A stretch of 64,000 bases of DNA from Stomoxys calcitrans (taxonomy: Eukaryota > Arthropoda > Insecta > Diptera > Muscidae). A program made the translations under genes and the position numbers. The stretch is from positions 188,864,075 to 188,928,074 of the forward strand of contig NC_081552.1 of NCBI RefSeq assembly GCF_963082655.1. Reading direction: 5' to 3'. The notes below the pieces were generated by a model. It worked only from the letters and a program-made list of their open reading frames with translations, was not told where the DNA came from and ran no database searches. Of the stretch, positions 46,150 through 59,200 are shown piece after piece; position 1 is the stretch's first letter; each line of letters opens with the position of its first letter.

Positions 46150-48310
46150 CTTAGCAGTGGCGGCTGCAGATACATCTCCATCAATGTAAGGTCGCTTTGG
46201 CGGCACTAAAGCTCCTTCTGATGGCAGAAGAATTTGACGTGTTTCTTATCCAGGAACCATGGAAGTTTGGAAAAAGGGTTTGTGGACTAAGAATTGCTGA
46301 ATTTTAAACTAGTCAAGGCTACGGGGAATAAGAGACTCAGAGGCTGAGAGCCTAATGCACATCATCAGATGTGGGCAAACTGCTCATCGAAGATATCATA
46401 AGTGGCAATCTGGCTATTTGTAATGAAGGGAATAAACCGAGCTTTATTACCTGTGACAGGAAGGAGGTACTCAGGTTTGCCTTTGTATTGGAAGATATAA
46501 ACGGAAAAATATACTACTGGGAAATGTTGGATAACCACAGCTTCTCTGATAATCGTTTTATTAGTTTCAACCTTGGAAAAAATACGGCTAAACAGAAGAA
46601 ATATGAATTGTGATAAATTTCGGCACAAATTCTGCACGTCTATCCCTTCTAGACCAGAAAAGAAAGTGTAAACTACGGAGAATATAGAAATAGTGGTCAA
46701 GCGGATCACGACGGCCCTGAATGACTCGCTTGGTTCAGCATGTCCTAGTGCCAAGGCAAGGGGCAAACAGCGACCGCCTTGGTGGACCCCAGAATTGGTT
46801 GATCTAAGGAAGGACTGGAGAAAACTCTTCAACTGGGTGAACGCCGCAATAGCATCACATGCATGGGACGTCTATAAGGTTGAGCTTAAAAACTACAAGG
46901 GTGAGCTGAGAAAGGTTCACAACAAATCCTAAGTTGAATTCTGCAGCTCCGTGGCGTATACATTCGCAATAAAAAGTTTTGACTAATTTAAGTCGCCAGT
47001 TTCGACTACTTTAAGTAGCCAGGACCTGATGACTTATCACAGGTTGAATCGCAAGCTTAACAGAGTACTATACCTGTGGGATGGAGGGACACAAAGGTAT
47101 TTTTTTTATTCCAAAACAGGCTGTGTGTGGCTGTGTGCGCCACACAAACTGAAACTTTGAGGTCCGAACTGTGTGGTGTTCTTTGCAGTCCCGAGAAGCT
47201 TAGCTGTGAGCTACCGGGCGCGTCCACAAGTAGCGAATAGTGGAATGCTCCATACCGAGTAGTTGTAACGTCAGTCGCGGACAATCAGCGCTATCGAGCG
47301 GAGAGTTTTAGTGAGAAATCAAGTGGCACAGGCTCTTGCACAAATACTGAGTGCCTCTGATGCTCGATATGACAAGAAGAGTTATTGGCTTTAAATAACC
47401 AATGGCCACGCTGTTCCCGCGTCGATCGTTCCTTTGGACCGGAACGAGCTTGCTCACCTTCAAGAGCTTGACGAGGATCGCCTCCTCTACATAAAAATGT
47501 GGCTACAACAACAACAATATATCTGGTATTGGAAGATACATAGACTTCTATGCGGATGGTTTCGAACTAGACGAGCAGGTGTGCTATGGGCTGTATCCTG
47601 AAGAACTAGAACTGGTCATATAGAGAAGGTTATCCGACCACTGCAGTGTATATCTAGTGGAGATCCTTGCAATTAAAGAAGTTGTGGAAGGGCTATATAA
47701 CATCACAACGACGATTGGCACATATATCTTCTCAGTCATTAAACCCCTGGGGGATGTATTTATGAATTCAAAAATCGCCCTTGACCGTCGCAGATCTCTC
47801 AACGAGGTGGCTGAACAGTTAAAAATTTACCTGTTTTGGGTGCTGAGATATCCCCGGGTATTGTAGAGATGACAAGCTTGCGTGACTACCTACACATAAC
47901 AGGGGAACTGGAATCTGTCGATATGCCTCTAACGACATGTAAGCTAAGTCTTCAGGATCAGGTCCGAAGGTCAACGAATGACTGATGTTCATAAAGGGGG
48001 GGTTGTGAACACTCCAAAATTATGTGGCCCAATCTAGACTTGAAGAGGTCTACCGTTTTGCTGTCTCCGGCTAGAACAGACGTTTTAGCCATTGTGTCCA
48101 TAATGACAGGTCACTGTCTGATCGGAACAAGCCGACAGACTGAAAGTTGCAAGTAACGACTTTTGCAGAATCAGAGAAACTATGGAACATCTGTTGTGTG
48201 CGTGCTCCACACTGGCAGCCAGAAGGAGTTCCACTTAGGGTTCTTATTTCTGAGAACTTGTCTGATTTAGAGGATGTGAACATTCACGAGTTGTTGGGCT
48301 TTTTAAGGTG
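46150..48310 (+). pseudogene. LINE-I non-LTR retrotransposon, largest copy, core RT lost
   Basis: Order of recognisable parts: endonuclease (LLLMAEEFDVFLIQEPWKFG near 46210), endonuclease end at 46371-46613 (SGNLAICNEGNKPSFITCDR, then DNHSFSDNRFISFNLG), and linker at 46693-46930 (ITTALNDSLGSACPSAKARG, QRPPWWTPELVDLRKDWRKL, WDVYKVELKNYKGELRK). After unrelated or decayed DNA (about 46940-47500) come RNase H (DFYADGFELDEQVCYGLYPE; IALDRRRSLNEVAEQLKIYL) and the C-terminal region to about 48310. The catalytic RT palm is absent. The endonuclease SDH motif reads SDN here. Confidence 0.65.
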
Positions 48311-48479
48311 ATCTTGATGGTTCAACGGTAGGAACTAGAAAGCATCTTCCTTCTGATGTTCCTGGTATCACAATGGACGAAAATGTCTAGGTGAGTCTGA
48401 TGGCAGACTGCCACTCAAACCTAACCATACCTAAGCTCGTCACGAAAGATAAATAAACGAAAGCTGAAATTTCTATTTT
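48311..48479. other. Short unclassified spacer
   Basis: Nothing recognised. Confidence 0.2.
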
Positions 48480-49020
48480 CTCATTGAGCAGGGTGCTTAT
48501 AGATTAAAGCAAGCAGTTTAGAAACAAGGCCAACTCTCGACAGACGAAGATTACACTAAACAAGACACTGATACTACCCGTGTTGTTATTTGGTTCTGAG
48601 ACGTGGGTACTTGTGAAAGCAGACGAGGCAGTGTTTGGAGTGTTTGAGAGAAAGTTTTTTTGTAAAATGTATGAACAAGTTTGCGTTAATGAAGAATATA
48701 AGCGTCGTATGAACCACGAGCTGTATGACGCCGATAGCCTAGTTACACGTATTAAAATATAACGGCTGCGTTGGCTAGGTCATGTTGTCAGAGTGGATGA
48801 TGAAGCTCCAGCAAAGAAGTCTTTTGAAGGCAAACACGCGTGTACCACCGCAAACCGGGACGACCAGAAGCCTGATGGAAAGATCAAGTAGTGAGAGACA
48901 CCTCGATACTTGTCAGGGATTTTAGAATGAGCACAGAAGATCGAGCCGCTTGAAATGCTATGCTACGTTCGACTACGTTCGACTACTGGGACAAATGTTC
49001 AGTCATAGATAATTAAAGTA
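48480..49020 (+). pseudogene. LINE-R (RTE-like) retrotransposon, 3' coding fragment
   Basis: The sequence is parallel to 42780-43260: MLLFGSETWVLVKADEAVFG, VFERKFFCKMYEQVCVNEEY, RRMNHELYDADSLVTRIKI, then GGCTGCGTTGGCTAGGTCAT and the GKHG-type tail with frame breaks. It ends with ATAATTAAAGTAAAGGATG, as at the 3' end of the 41598 copy (AATTAAAGTAAAGTAA). That ending marks the element's natural 3' terminus. Confidence 0.7.
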
Positions 49021-50252
49021 AAGGATGTTTATAGCTTAAATTTGCAAATCTCAGTGTTTCTATACGAAAAGTTGGTGTAATAATTTGTTGAGTTAGCATC
49101 AGGGCTGCGGTGGTTTTCAGCTGATGTCAGGGACCGGTTTTGAGTTGGGCAAGCTTGCTGTGGCTCCAGAACCCCGACTCTAAATAAATACTCAAATTCC
49201 GCAGTTTATCGGTAGTATGATGTTTCAGCATGATGGACATAAAAACACATTACAATTATATTTTTTTTTTTTTTTGTAAAAGAGGAGATACAGAAATTTT
49301 AAGTTGTTTTTAGTAAATATTTGAATTTTTCCGTCAAAGTTTAAATTTTCGGAATATTTTTCCATATCTGGGGAAACGATTGACAAATGAAAAAGATTAG
49401 TTTTAGAATCGGTCATTTACTTTGAGAGGTTTTTGTTCCGTATTTTATTCTCATTTGACAGATGTACTGATATCTTGGGTCTGTCATGGGTTGTACTAGT
49501 CATAGGAGTAGTCCACTCCTTACAAACTTGTTAGGCACCTAGTGGGAAGCTAGTGAACGGGGTTTCAATTTACATGACTAATAATAAAAAATGACAAACC
49601 TCTTATTGTGTCTATAAATACGGAATTCGGTGATTATTGTTGGAGGTTTCTGCAAGGGAAGTCTAAAATTTGTTGGTCTTTAAGTTTTGTAGTTAGCTGT
49701 AATAAAAACATTTTTTTTTCTCATAAAAGTAATACCATTTGGCACGGCTGCGCTGACTTTCAACTTTGAAACTTGTTAAAGGGTTTCCTTAAAATCATTC
49801 TATAGTATAAGGAAACCCCAGAATCTATCTTTATAAAGTTCAATATTGCAGAGCTATGTTTGCCGTTGTAAAATGTGTATGTTCACCTAAAACTTGTCCC
49901 CTGGACATGCTAAACTACTTAAAATAAATTAAAAGCATTTGTTCATAACTTACAATAACCTTGTCTTTGAGTGTTGATTTTGTGGTGGCCCCGTTCTATT
50001 ATAGGACTATTTTGTTGATTTCGATGTGATAGTGCTGCAGGGATTCATATGTACATACATTTAAATATCAATAACATCACAATTTATGGTTGTTGTTGTC
50101 TTTTGTTTGCTTGAAACAAAATTGGTAAGACTTTACATACAATTATAGGCTTCTCTCTTAAAACCCTAGAAAAGAAACCAAACGCACATAGGGGGTCCCT
50201 CTGCTTCTAGTATATACGCCAAGTTTTTACCAGAATTTTTTCAATTTTTCTA
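49021..50252. other. 3' flank of the CD36-family gene
   Basis: No gene or known repeat. It probably includes the 3' UTR of the receptor on the minus strand, but the polyadenylation site cannot be fixed by eye because several AT-rich hexamer candidates exist. Confidence 0.35.
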
Positions 50253-53200
50253 CTATGAACTTAGATCATTATTATTTATGATTGGTATTACATCCTCCAT
50301 CTCCGTCACCGTTGTGGTTAACTCCGATTGCACCTCTGTGGTACTGGGACTTTTAAGCAGGGTATATGAATCACGATGCATAAACCTGTGCTGATGATGG
50401 GCAATAAAGGTGCTACTGCGCCTCAGTGAACGTCTGCCCATTTCCAGTATTTCCAATGTGGGATCATGGGCAAAGACATAGTTTTGATAGGCACGCAAGA
50501 AGACATAGATTATGGCAATGGCTCCACCAGCTATCATAAGATATGAACCAATGGGTACAACGGTGGGGGCAAAGACGGTGGCCAAATATATCCAACGTCT
50601 GATGGCGGGAGTCAAATCGGATATGCCCTCCTCCAGCCACATGACGGGAAAGACAAAACTGCGAAAGTCCTTAACGGGGAAAATATGTTTGGCCTGGGTA
50701 ACACGCAAATTCAATTGAATACGAACTTTGCCTTCCATGGGTACGCCAAGTTTCTGCACAAAATGTTTACAAAAGAAAATTACATTAATCTCGTTCTAAG
50801 CAATAGAAAACTTCCTATTCTATACCGGCTGAATTTTAAAGTAGGTCTCATGTTTATCAGAATTGGGTGTTAAGCCTTCGACTGTGTCCAATAGCTCGGG
50901 GTCAGCTTGATAGAAATGGGGATTTGAAAGATATACAGGAGCACCATACTGGCAGGGGCTGATATTTTGCAAACCCTTTACAGCGCGGTAATCTTTGGTG
51001 TCATAGCATTTATTCTCTGGATTATTAACAGCATCACCATAGGAGTTTTCCGTTAGTTTGAAAAGGTCTGCATTGATTCCTGCAAGAGATAAATAGAAAA
51101 TTAATGACATGAATAATGGCAAAATTTACTCAACACAATTCCCTTCTGCTTGCAATTAAAAAGGGTTATATTTTCGAAAGTGAGATTTTTTATGGTGACA
51201 TTACTGGTTGTAATGGTACCCAAATATCATTTGTAAACGTGAAAAGTGTTCAGTATACTCTGCCATTTCATCATGGTAAAACTCACTAACGAGCATCGAG
51301 TATATATCGTTGAAATTTATTTTGCTTGATGGAAATCCACCAATTTATGGAAAAATTTTCCGATGAGGCACATTTCTAGCAAAATGAATGTATATAAGAA
51401 AAAGTGTGCTAAATTCGGCCGGGCCGAAACTTGGGAGCCCACCACCATGGATTCTGCTTAAAATGTATACAAAGTAAATTTAGTTGATTTTAATTTATTT
51501 CTACATACCAAACTTCTGTCAAACCAGCAAAAAATTAAAGCTTCTAGGAACCTAATAAGGATGATCGAGCGACCGGTTTACATGGGAGCTATATCAGGTT
51601 AGAGACTGATTTGGACCGAATTTGGCACAGCTGTTGAAAGTCATTAGAAAATACTACATGCGTAGTTTCAGAGAAATCGGAAAAAATTGTGTCTTCCATG
51701 GGCTTCAGAAATCAAATCGGGAGATCCGTTTATATGGGAGCTATATCAGTTTATAGACCGATTCGAATCGTACTTAACACAGTTGTTGGAAGTCGTAACA
51801 GAACACCGCAGGCAAAATTTCAGCCAAACCGGACAAAAATTGCAGCTTTCAGGGGCTCAAGAATTCAAATCTAGAGATCGGTTTATATGCGAGCTATATC
51901 AGTTTATAGACCGATTCGGACCGTAGTTGGCACAGTTATTGGAAGTCACAACAGAAGTCATAACGCAACACCACGTGCTAAATTTCAGCCATATTGAATG
52001 AAAATTGTGGCTTCCAAGTGCTCAAGAAGTCAAATCGGGAGATGGGTTTATATGCGAGCTATATCAGGTTATAGACCCATTTGGACCGTACTCGGCACAG
52101 TTGTTGGAAGTCGTAACAGAACACTACGGGCAAAATTTCAGATATATCGCATACGAATTGCGCCCTCTAGAGGCTCAAAAAGCAAAGTCCTATATCGTGT
52201 TATATGGGAGTTATATCAGGTTATGATCCGATTTGAGCCATACATGGTACAGTTGTTGATGGTTAAACCAAAACACTTCATGCCAAAATTTCAGCCTAAT
52301 AGGATAATAATTGCGCCCTCTAGCGGCTCAAGAATCAAGATCCGAGATCGGTTTATATGGGAGCTATATCTGGTTATGAACCGATTTGGACCATACTTGG
52401 CACAATTATTGAAAGTCATAACTAAACACTTCTCGCAAAAAATTCAGCCAGATCAGATAAGAATTGCGTCCTCTAGTAGCTCAAGAAGTCAAAATCCGAT
52501 ATCGGTTTATATGGCAGCTGTACCAAAACATGTACCGATTTGGCCCATTTACAATCCCAACCGACCTGCACAAAATTTCAAGAGGCTAGCTTTACTCCTT
52601 CGAAAGTAAGCGTGCTTTCGACAGACAGACGGACGGACAGGGGCATATGGCTTCACCGATTAATAATGTCAAAACAGATCAAGAATATAAAGGGTGATTT
52701 TTTAGCTATTATCTTTTTGGCTACACTAATCTGAACAGCTCACGTATATTTCGTGTTTTGTTTCAGTGTCAAACATCTTCCGTTTTGTTTATAATTTAAC
52801 CATGAATCGTCTTTCAAACAAACAACGCTTGCAAATTATTGAATTGTATTATCAAAATGCGTGCTCTGTCAAAGAAGTTCATCGCGCGCTGCTCCCATTT
52901 TAACAACGAAGCTCATTTTTGGCTTAATGGGTAAGCAGAATTGTCGATTTGGGATTGAAGATCAGCCAGAAGCATCGCAAGAGCTATTAATGCATCCAGA
53001 AAAAGTCACTGTGTGGTGCGGTTTATGGGCTGGTTGCGTCATTGGACCGTACTTCTTCAAAGATGATGCGAATCGTAACGTAACTGTGAATGGTGAGCGC
53101 TACCGTGAAATGCTATCCAACTATTTTTTTGACCCAGAATGCAATATCTTGACTTGCATGACATGTGGTTTCAACAAGACGGTGCCACATGCAACACACC

Positions 53201-56200
53201 ACGCGTAACAATGGACTTACTGAGAGCCGAGTTCGGTGAGCATTTGATTTCACGTTCGGGATCGGTCAATTGGCCACCCAGATCGTGCGATTTAACGCCT
53301 TTAGAAAATTTTTTTGTGGGGCTATGTTAAAGCTCATGTCTATACAGACAAGCCCGCTTTAATTGAGGCATTGGAAGACAACATTAAAGCATATATTCGA
53401 GAGATACCGGCCGAAAAGTTGGAAAGAGTATGCCAAAATTGGACTGGAGAATTTGAGGCGCAGTCACGGTCAACATTTGCATGAAACAATCTTCAAACAT
53501 TCAATCATATGGACCGTACTATCGATTCAAACAGGGATTTCCTGCATTTTTCGGAATTATTTGTTTTTTTTTTTTAACTTTCTTATAGCTCTTTGTTCCG
53601 TCTCAGATCAATATTTTGATGTGTTACAAGCGGAATGACGAAATTAGTATACCCCCATTCTATGGTGAAGGGTATAAAAACGACAGTTTGGTATTGTTTA
53701 TGGGCTGGTGACATCATCTGCCCCTTTTGAACCGGAGTTGCGGGCAATATTTACATGAAGTTACTTTTTAAAAAGTAAATGAGAAAGACCAATTTATCGA
53801 TTCCAATAAAATTTTTCAATGTATGGTACAAATTTGGGTGGTATATTGCATTAAAAAACACTACTATTAAAAAAAAAGTCAACCACTATGTTTTACTACA
53901 TCGCTATGGCATAACTTTCTATGTCTATCGGTTGATTTATTGTATGATAATGTTTTCCATTATACCTACCATCTTTGACCACACTTTCGTGATATTTCAA
54001 CGGTATCACGCGGCACAAATCCTTATCGTAGACATAAACCATATCAGATTTTGTTATATCCCTCGGTGGAAAGAATGAACCTTCTGAACCAGTTATACTG
54101 GTACAGGGTTGTTCATCCCATTGAGGAAAATGATCGATGCCATTCAAACGATCAATGTAACCGAAATCATGCATACCCTGATAGCCAGTTTTGATGGAAT
54201 GCACCTCAGACAATGTTCCATTGCGCTATTAAAAAAACAAAAAAACAAAGAAAATATTTGACGGTATTTGTTATGGTTAGCAACAGCATATATAATACTT
54301 ACAGCAATTAGCAAACCCATTCGTTCGCCCGGTCTCAGATGCTTTGGATAGAATTTATGTGCCAACGTTACCAGTGGATCGTCATAGCCAAATACTAACT
54401 GCTCGGCTGTTACATTTATGAACGGTTTAAATTGAGCTGCCGTCAATATGACGGATATTGTTTTCGATAGAACATAGCCCAATTTGGGGCTTAAGCTGGT
54501 AAGGGTCTGTAAAAAAAATGTTTTCAAATATTAAAAATACATAGGAATATGAGATGGTGGATTATAAATCTTTCGCCATTGTGATTTTCACAGACGGACG
54601 AATTTTTGCATCTTATTGATGTAGGTCGGGGGTTATATCGGTTCACATTTGGATATAGCCCCCGTCTCAACTGACTCCGGTGTTGATTTCTTGAGTCCCA
54701 GAGGCCTCAACTGTCATCAGATTTGTCTAAAATTTGGCACATAGACTCCTGTTTTGACTCTCAACATCCGTGTTATGTACGATCCTATTGTTCTATAAAC
54801 TGAAATATCACCCATATAAACCGATCCCGGGAATTCACATCTTAAGACCCCAGAAGTCTAAATCTTAGTCCGACTTGACTGGCCAAATCAAATACCGCCC
54901 ATACAGATCGATAAACAGATATAGCCCCCATTTAAACCGATCCCCGGGTTTTAATTCTTCCACACCTGGAAGCGGCAATCATCAACCAATTTAGTTGAAA
55001 TGTTACGCGATGTGTTTTTTTACGAATTCCAATAGCCGTGCCAAGTACGGGCCAAATCGTTCCATAACCTGATACAGTTCCCATATGAACTGATATCCCG
55101 ATTTGACTTCTTCAGCCCCTGGAAGCCGCAATTTTTTCCGATTTGGCTGAAATTTTGCACATAGTGACTTCCAACAACTGTGTCAAGTGCGGTCCAAACC
55201 TGATATAGCTACCATATAAACCAATCTCCCGATTTGACTTCTAGAGCCCACTGTCCGATTTGGCTGAAATTTAGTATATAGTGTTTGGTTATGAGTTCCA
55301 ACAACTGTGCCAAGTTCGGTTCAAATCAGTCAATAACCTGATATAGATTCCATATAAACAGATCTCCCCATTTAACTTCTTGAGCCCCTGAAGGCCTCAA
55401 TTTTCATCCGATTTGTCTGGAATTTTGCACATAATGTTCTTTTGGGACTTCTAACAACTGTGCCAAGTCTAAATTGGTCTGTAACCTGACGTAACTCCCA
55501 TGTAAACCGATCTCCCGATTTGACTTCATGAGCAATTTTTCTTACTCTTAACAAATGTGGCAAGTACGGTCCAAATCGGACTATAACCAGATATATCTCC
55601 TATATTTTAGCAGAATCCATGGTGGTGGGCTCCCAAGATTCGGCACGGCCGAATTGCCTGTGTATTGACGCAGACATTTTTCAAACGTCTTATTATCCTT
55701 CCCAAATGCCATACACACGCTGTCACTTGCCGCACCTTTTCTGCATATGTGGGGCCGTAGACCTATATGTCCCGTAATGATACCGAAAGCCATACTGACC
55801 TTCTTCCTACTACCAGTGTTAACCTCTTCTTTCGATCCATATCTCCCAAAAGGATTTTCTTGGTCGTCTTACTGATCGTCTCAATGTTCGAAAGTGCTGC
55901 ATGCGCGTTTATTGCCTGCGCCCATAACTTGTACTGTGATCTTCGCTGTCAAATCTGCCCATAGAATTTTCTGCAGCATTTCCCATTACTTCCCCATTAT
56001 GGCCGTGCATTCAAACGATGCGAATCGCATCTTCCTTAGAGAAGGCGTTTATCTGCTTACATTCCAAGACTGTCCGTGATATCACCGTCCCGATTGTTGT
56101 TGCCGAAATGATGTTTACGAAGTTCGACAACCTCGCTTCAATATCATAAAAAATGCAAGTTTCCCCATGACCATTCCATGAAGGAACAGGCTCAAATTTA

Positions 56201-59200
56201 AGCTGAATGATAAAGGACTTTCTTTTATAGCCGAGTTCGAAAGACGTGCCGAAGTGCGCCATCTCTTCGGCGAGAAGTTTTTACATGGCTTCTCACAAGG
56301 TTGACAGCATTACTTTAATGCCATACCACTTCACACCTTCTGAGATCGCCCAGATATCCACCTGCAGAACCGTGTTATGGTCAGGCAGACGAAAAAGATT
56401 ACAGTACCTGGGACCTCAATGTAGACTTCAAGACCTACTCTGTCCTCTAGCTTGGAACTATCCAGAAAGCATGAACTGCCCGATGTTAATACCAGACATC
56501 CGTCAATCCAAGACTGCGGCGCTAGCACAAATGTCTCTCAAGTGTAGTCTCAGATATCCGATCCGAAACTTTTTCCATTCGTTCCATGTTTCCTATTGTC
56601 TTAAGACTCGTAGCCGCGGCTGCCTCATGCTTAATCTGTATGTCTATGGGTCGGGCATCTGGAATAGTTTCCAGTGCTTTAGCGGGCGTGGTTCTCATCG
56701 CCCCGCCTATGCCAAAACAATATGTTCTCTAAGCCTGTCGAATTGTGCTAATATTGGCCCTTTTCTCCATTGTAGCTTACTGAGGCGTAAGCCAGTATTG
56801 GGCCAATTATCCTCCTATAGAGCCAGCCAGTTTCTTCGGATTCAGGATCCATTTCGAGCCTACGGTCCGACCTGTTCAGTTTCTGGTCCAAGCTTCTTGT
56901 TTAATGCTAATATTTTTGCTTATATCGTTATTTTATGAAAATAAGCCGTACGGAATGTTAACAGCCACTGAGACACACATCTACATTTTCTTAATGGACA
57001 ATATCTATCTCATTCAAAATCTTCCTTAAATCTGGCTGTGCCAACATTTTTTTGTGCGTTTGGTCTACCTATGTATGTGTGCTATGCATGATAAAGTATT
57101 GTCCCTTCTTATTTTCCGCTTCTGCGTGGAAACCCATTTCTTTGGTTTGCCTTTTATCCATTTCTCGTGGGTAGAAAAGTAGAACAACAGTGCAGAGGTA
57201 TTTTAAACTGGGAAATGCCGCAGAAGTGTTTCATACCTTGTTGATGATTATGACGCATATATGCAGTGTAGTGTTTACGATAATGATGACAAATTTTTAC
57301 TATGTCATTAAACGTATGTGTGATGTCTGCGCTCAAAACTCTTTTACAAAGAGCGTGTGCAATAAACAACAACAAAAGGTCGTCCTTTTATGCGCAGAGT
57401 GAGTGTGTGAACGCAATCTTTCCTTTTCCTAACTTTCCTCCCCAAAAATCTTCTCTTAACAAACCCATCATCAATTAAGCAGCAGTCATTTTTAACGAAC
57501 AACAGACTTTTCAGCAGTTAGCCTCTTCAGGCTAACTGAGTGAAATTGCAGCGAAATCGGATTATAAATTTTATGAGGCCAAGACTTTAAATCTAGAGAT
57601 TGGTCTATATGGCAGCTATATTCCAATCTGGACCAAATTGCAGAGAGATGTCAAAAAGCTTTACACAACTCACTGTTCCAAATTTCGGCGACATCGGACG
57701 ATAAATTCACCTTTTATGGGCCCAAGACCTTAAATCCAAATCTAGACCGATCGAAGCCAAATAAAAGAAGGATGTCGAGTTGCCTAACACAACTCTCTGT
57801 CCCAAATTTCAGCAAAATCGGCTTATAAATACGCCTTTTATGAGCCCAAGGCCTTACATCGAGAGATCGGTCTATATGGCAGTTATATCCAAATCTGGAC
57901 CGATCGGGGCCAAATTAAAAAAAAATATCGAAGGGCCTAACTTAACTCACTGTCCCAAATTTCGGCGACGTTGGACAATAAATGCGCCGTTAATGGGCCC
58001 AAAACCTTAAATCGAGCGATCGGTCTATATGGCAGCTATATCCAAATCTGGACCGATCTGTGCCATATTGCATAAGTATGTCGAGGGGCTTAACTTAACC
58101 CACAGTCCCTTATTTCGGCGACATCGGATAATATATGCGCCTTTTATGGGCCCAAAACCTTAAATCGAAAGATCGGCCTATATGGCAGCTATATCCAAAT
58201 CTGGACCGATCTGAGCCAAACTGAAGAAGGATGTCGACTGGCCTAACACAACTCACTGTCTCAAATTTCAACAAAATCGGATAATAAATGTGGGCCTAAG
58301 ACCCTAAATCGGCGGATCGGTCTATATGGGGGCTATATCAAGATATAGTCCGATATAGCTCATCTTCGAACTTGCTTATGGACAAATAAAGAATCTGTGA
58401 AAAGTTTCAGCTCAATATCCTTATTTTTAAAGACTGTAGCGTGATTTCAACAGACAGACGGACGGACATGTCTGGATCGTCTTAGATTTTTACGCTGATC
58501 AAGAATATATATACTTTAGAGGGATGGAAATGGATATTTCGATGTGTTGCAAACGGAATGACGAAATGAATATATCCCCATCCTTCTGTGTTAGGATTAA
58601 CAGATATATCGACGCTGTCGGGAGTTACTGGTGCATCAACTAGAACATATCGAGGATATCGAGGAGAACTAGAAGGCCAATGTTCTTGCAAAGTCCGGAA
58701 CAAACCTTTCATATGTGACAGCTATAGTCGTATAACCTCACTTTTCGCAAAACTTTCGTGGAATGCGAGCTAAGTTTATGTGGGCCGAACGTTATTGTCA
58801 ATGGGAAATATGCATTTAAATGGAAAATTGTGATCATAAAAGGGCACAATAAGTTAAGTAAACACATGTCTCGCACATGATGACACCTGTCGCTGGTGTC
58901 ATGACTTAGACTCTAGGGAGGACACTTTTGATTTTCTATGCCTATGATTTGTTAAGTAAACACATGTCTCGCACATGACACCTGTCGCTGGTGTCATGAC
59001 TTACACTCTAGGGAGAACACTTTTGATTTTCTATGCCTATGACTTGTAGTAGAAGATATATGAGACTGGGTTTTCTTCTCTTTTAGGATCTAGAAGAACT
59101 TGAAGACGTTCCACCAGTCAACTAAAAGGTTTTAATTAAATTGCCAAAGTGACATGATAAAATATGCCGAATTGGGCGTCCGATAGCCGAGTTGTAATGT

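Noticed and set aside
51998..52609. 203-codon frame in the receptor intron
   Set aside because: It lies entirely in HINE-1 core repeats in the receptor's intron and shows the same repeat-translation pattern (CGSYIR/WELYQV).
56246..56938. 230-codon plus-strand frame
   Set aside because: It is antisense to a LINE-I pseudogene whose minus strand reads as RT-RNase H.
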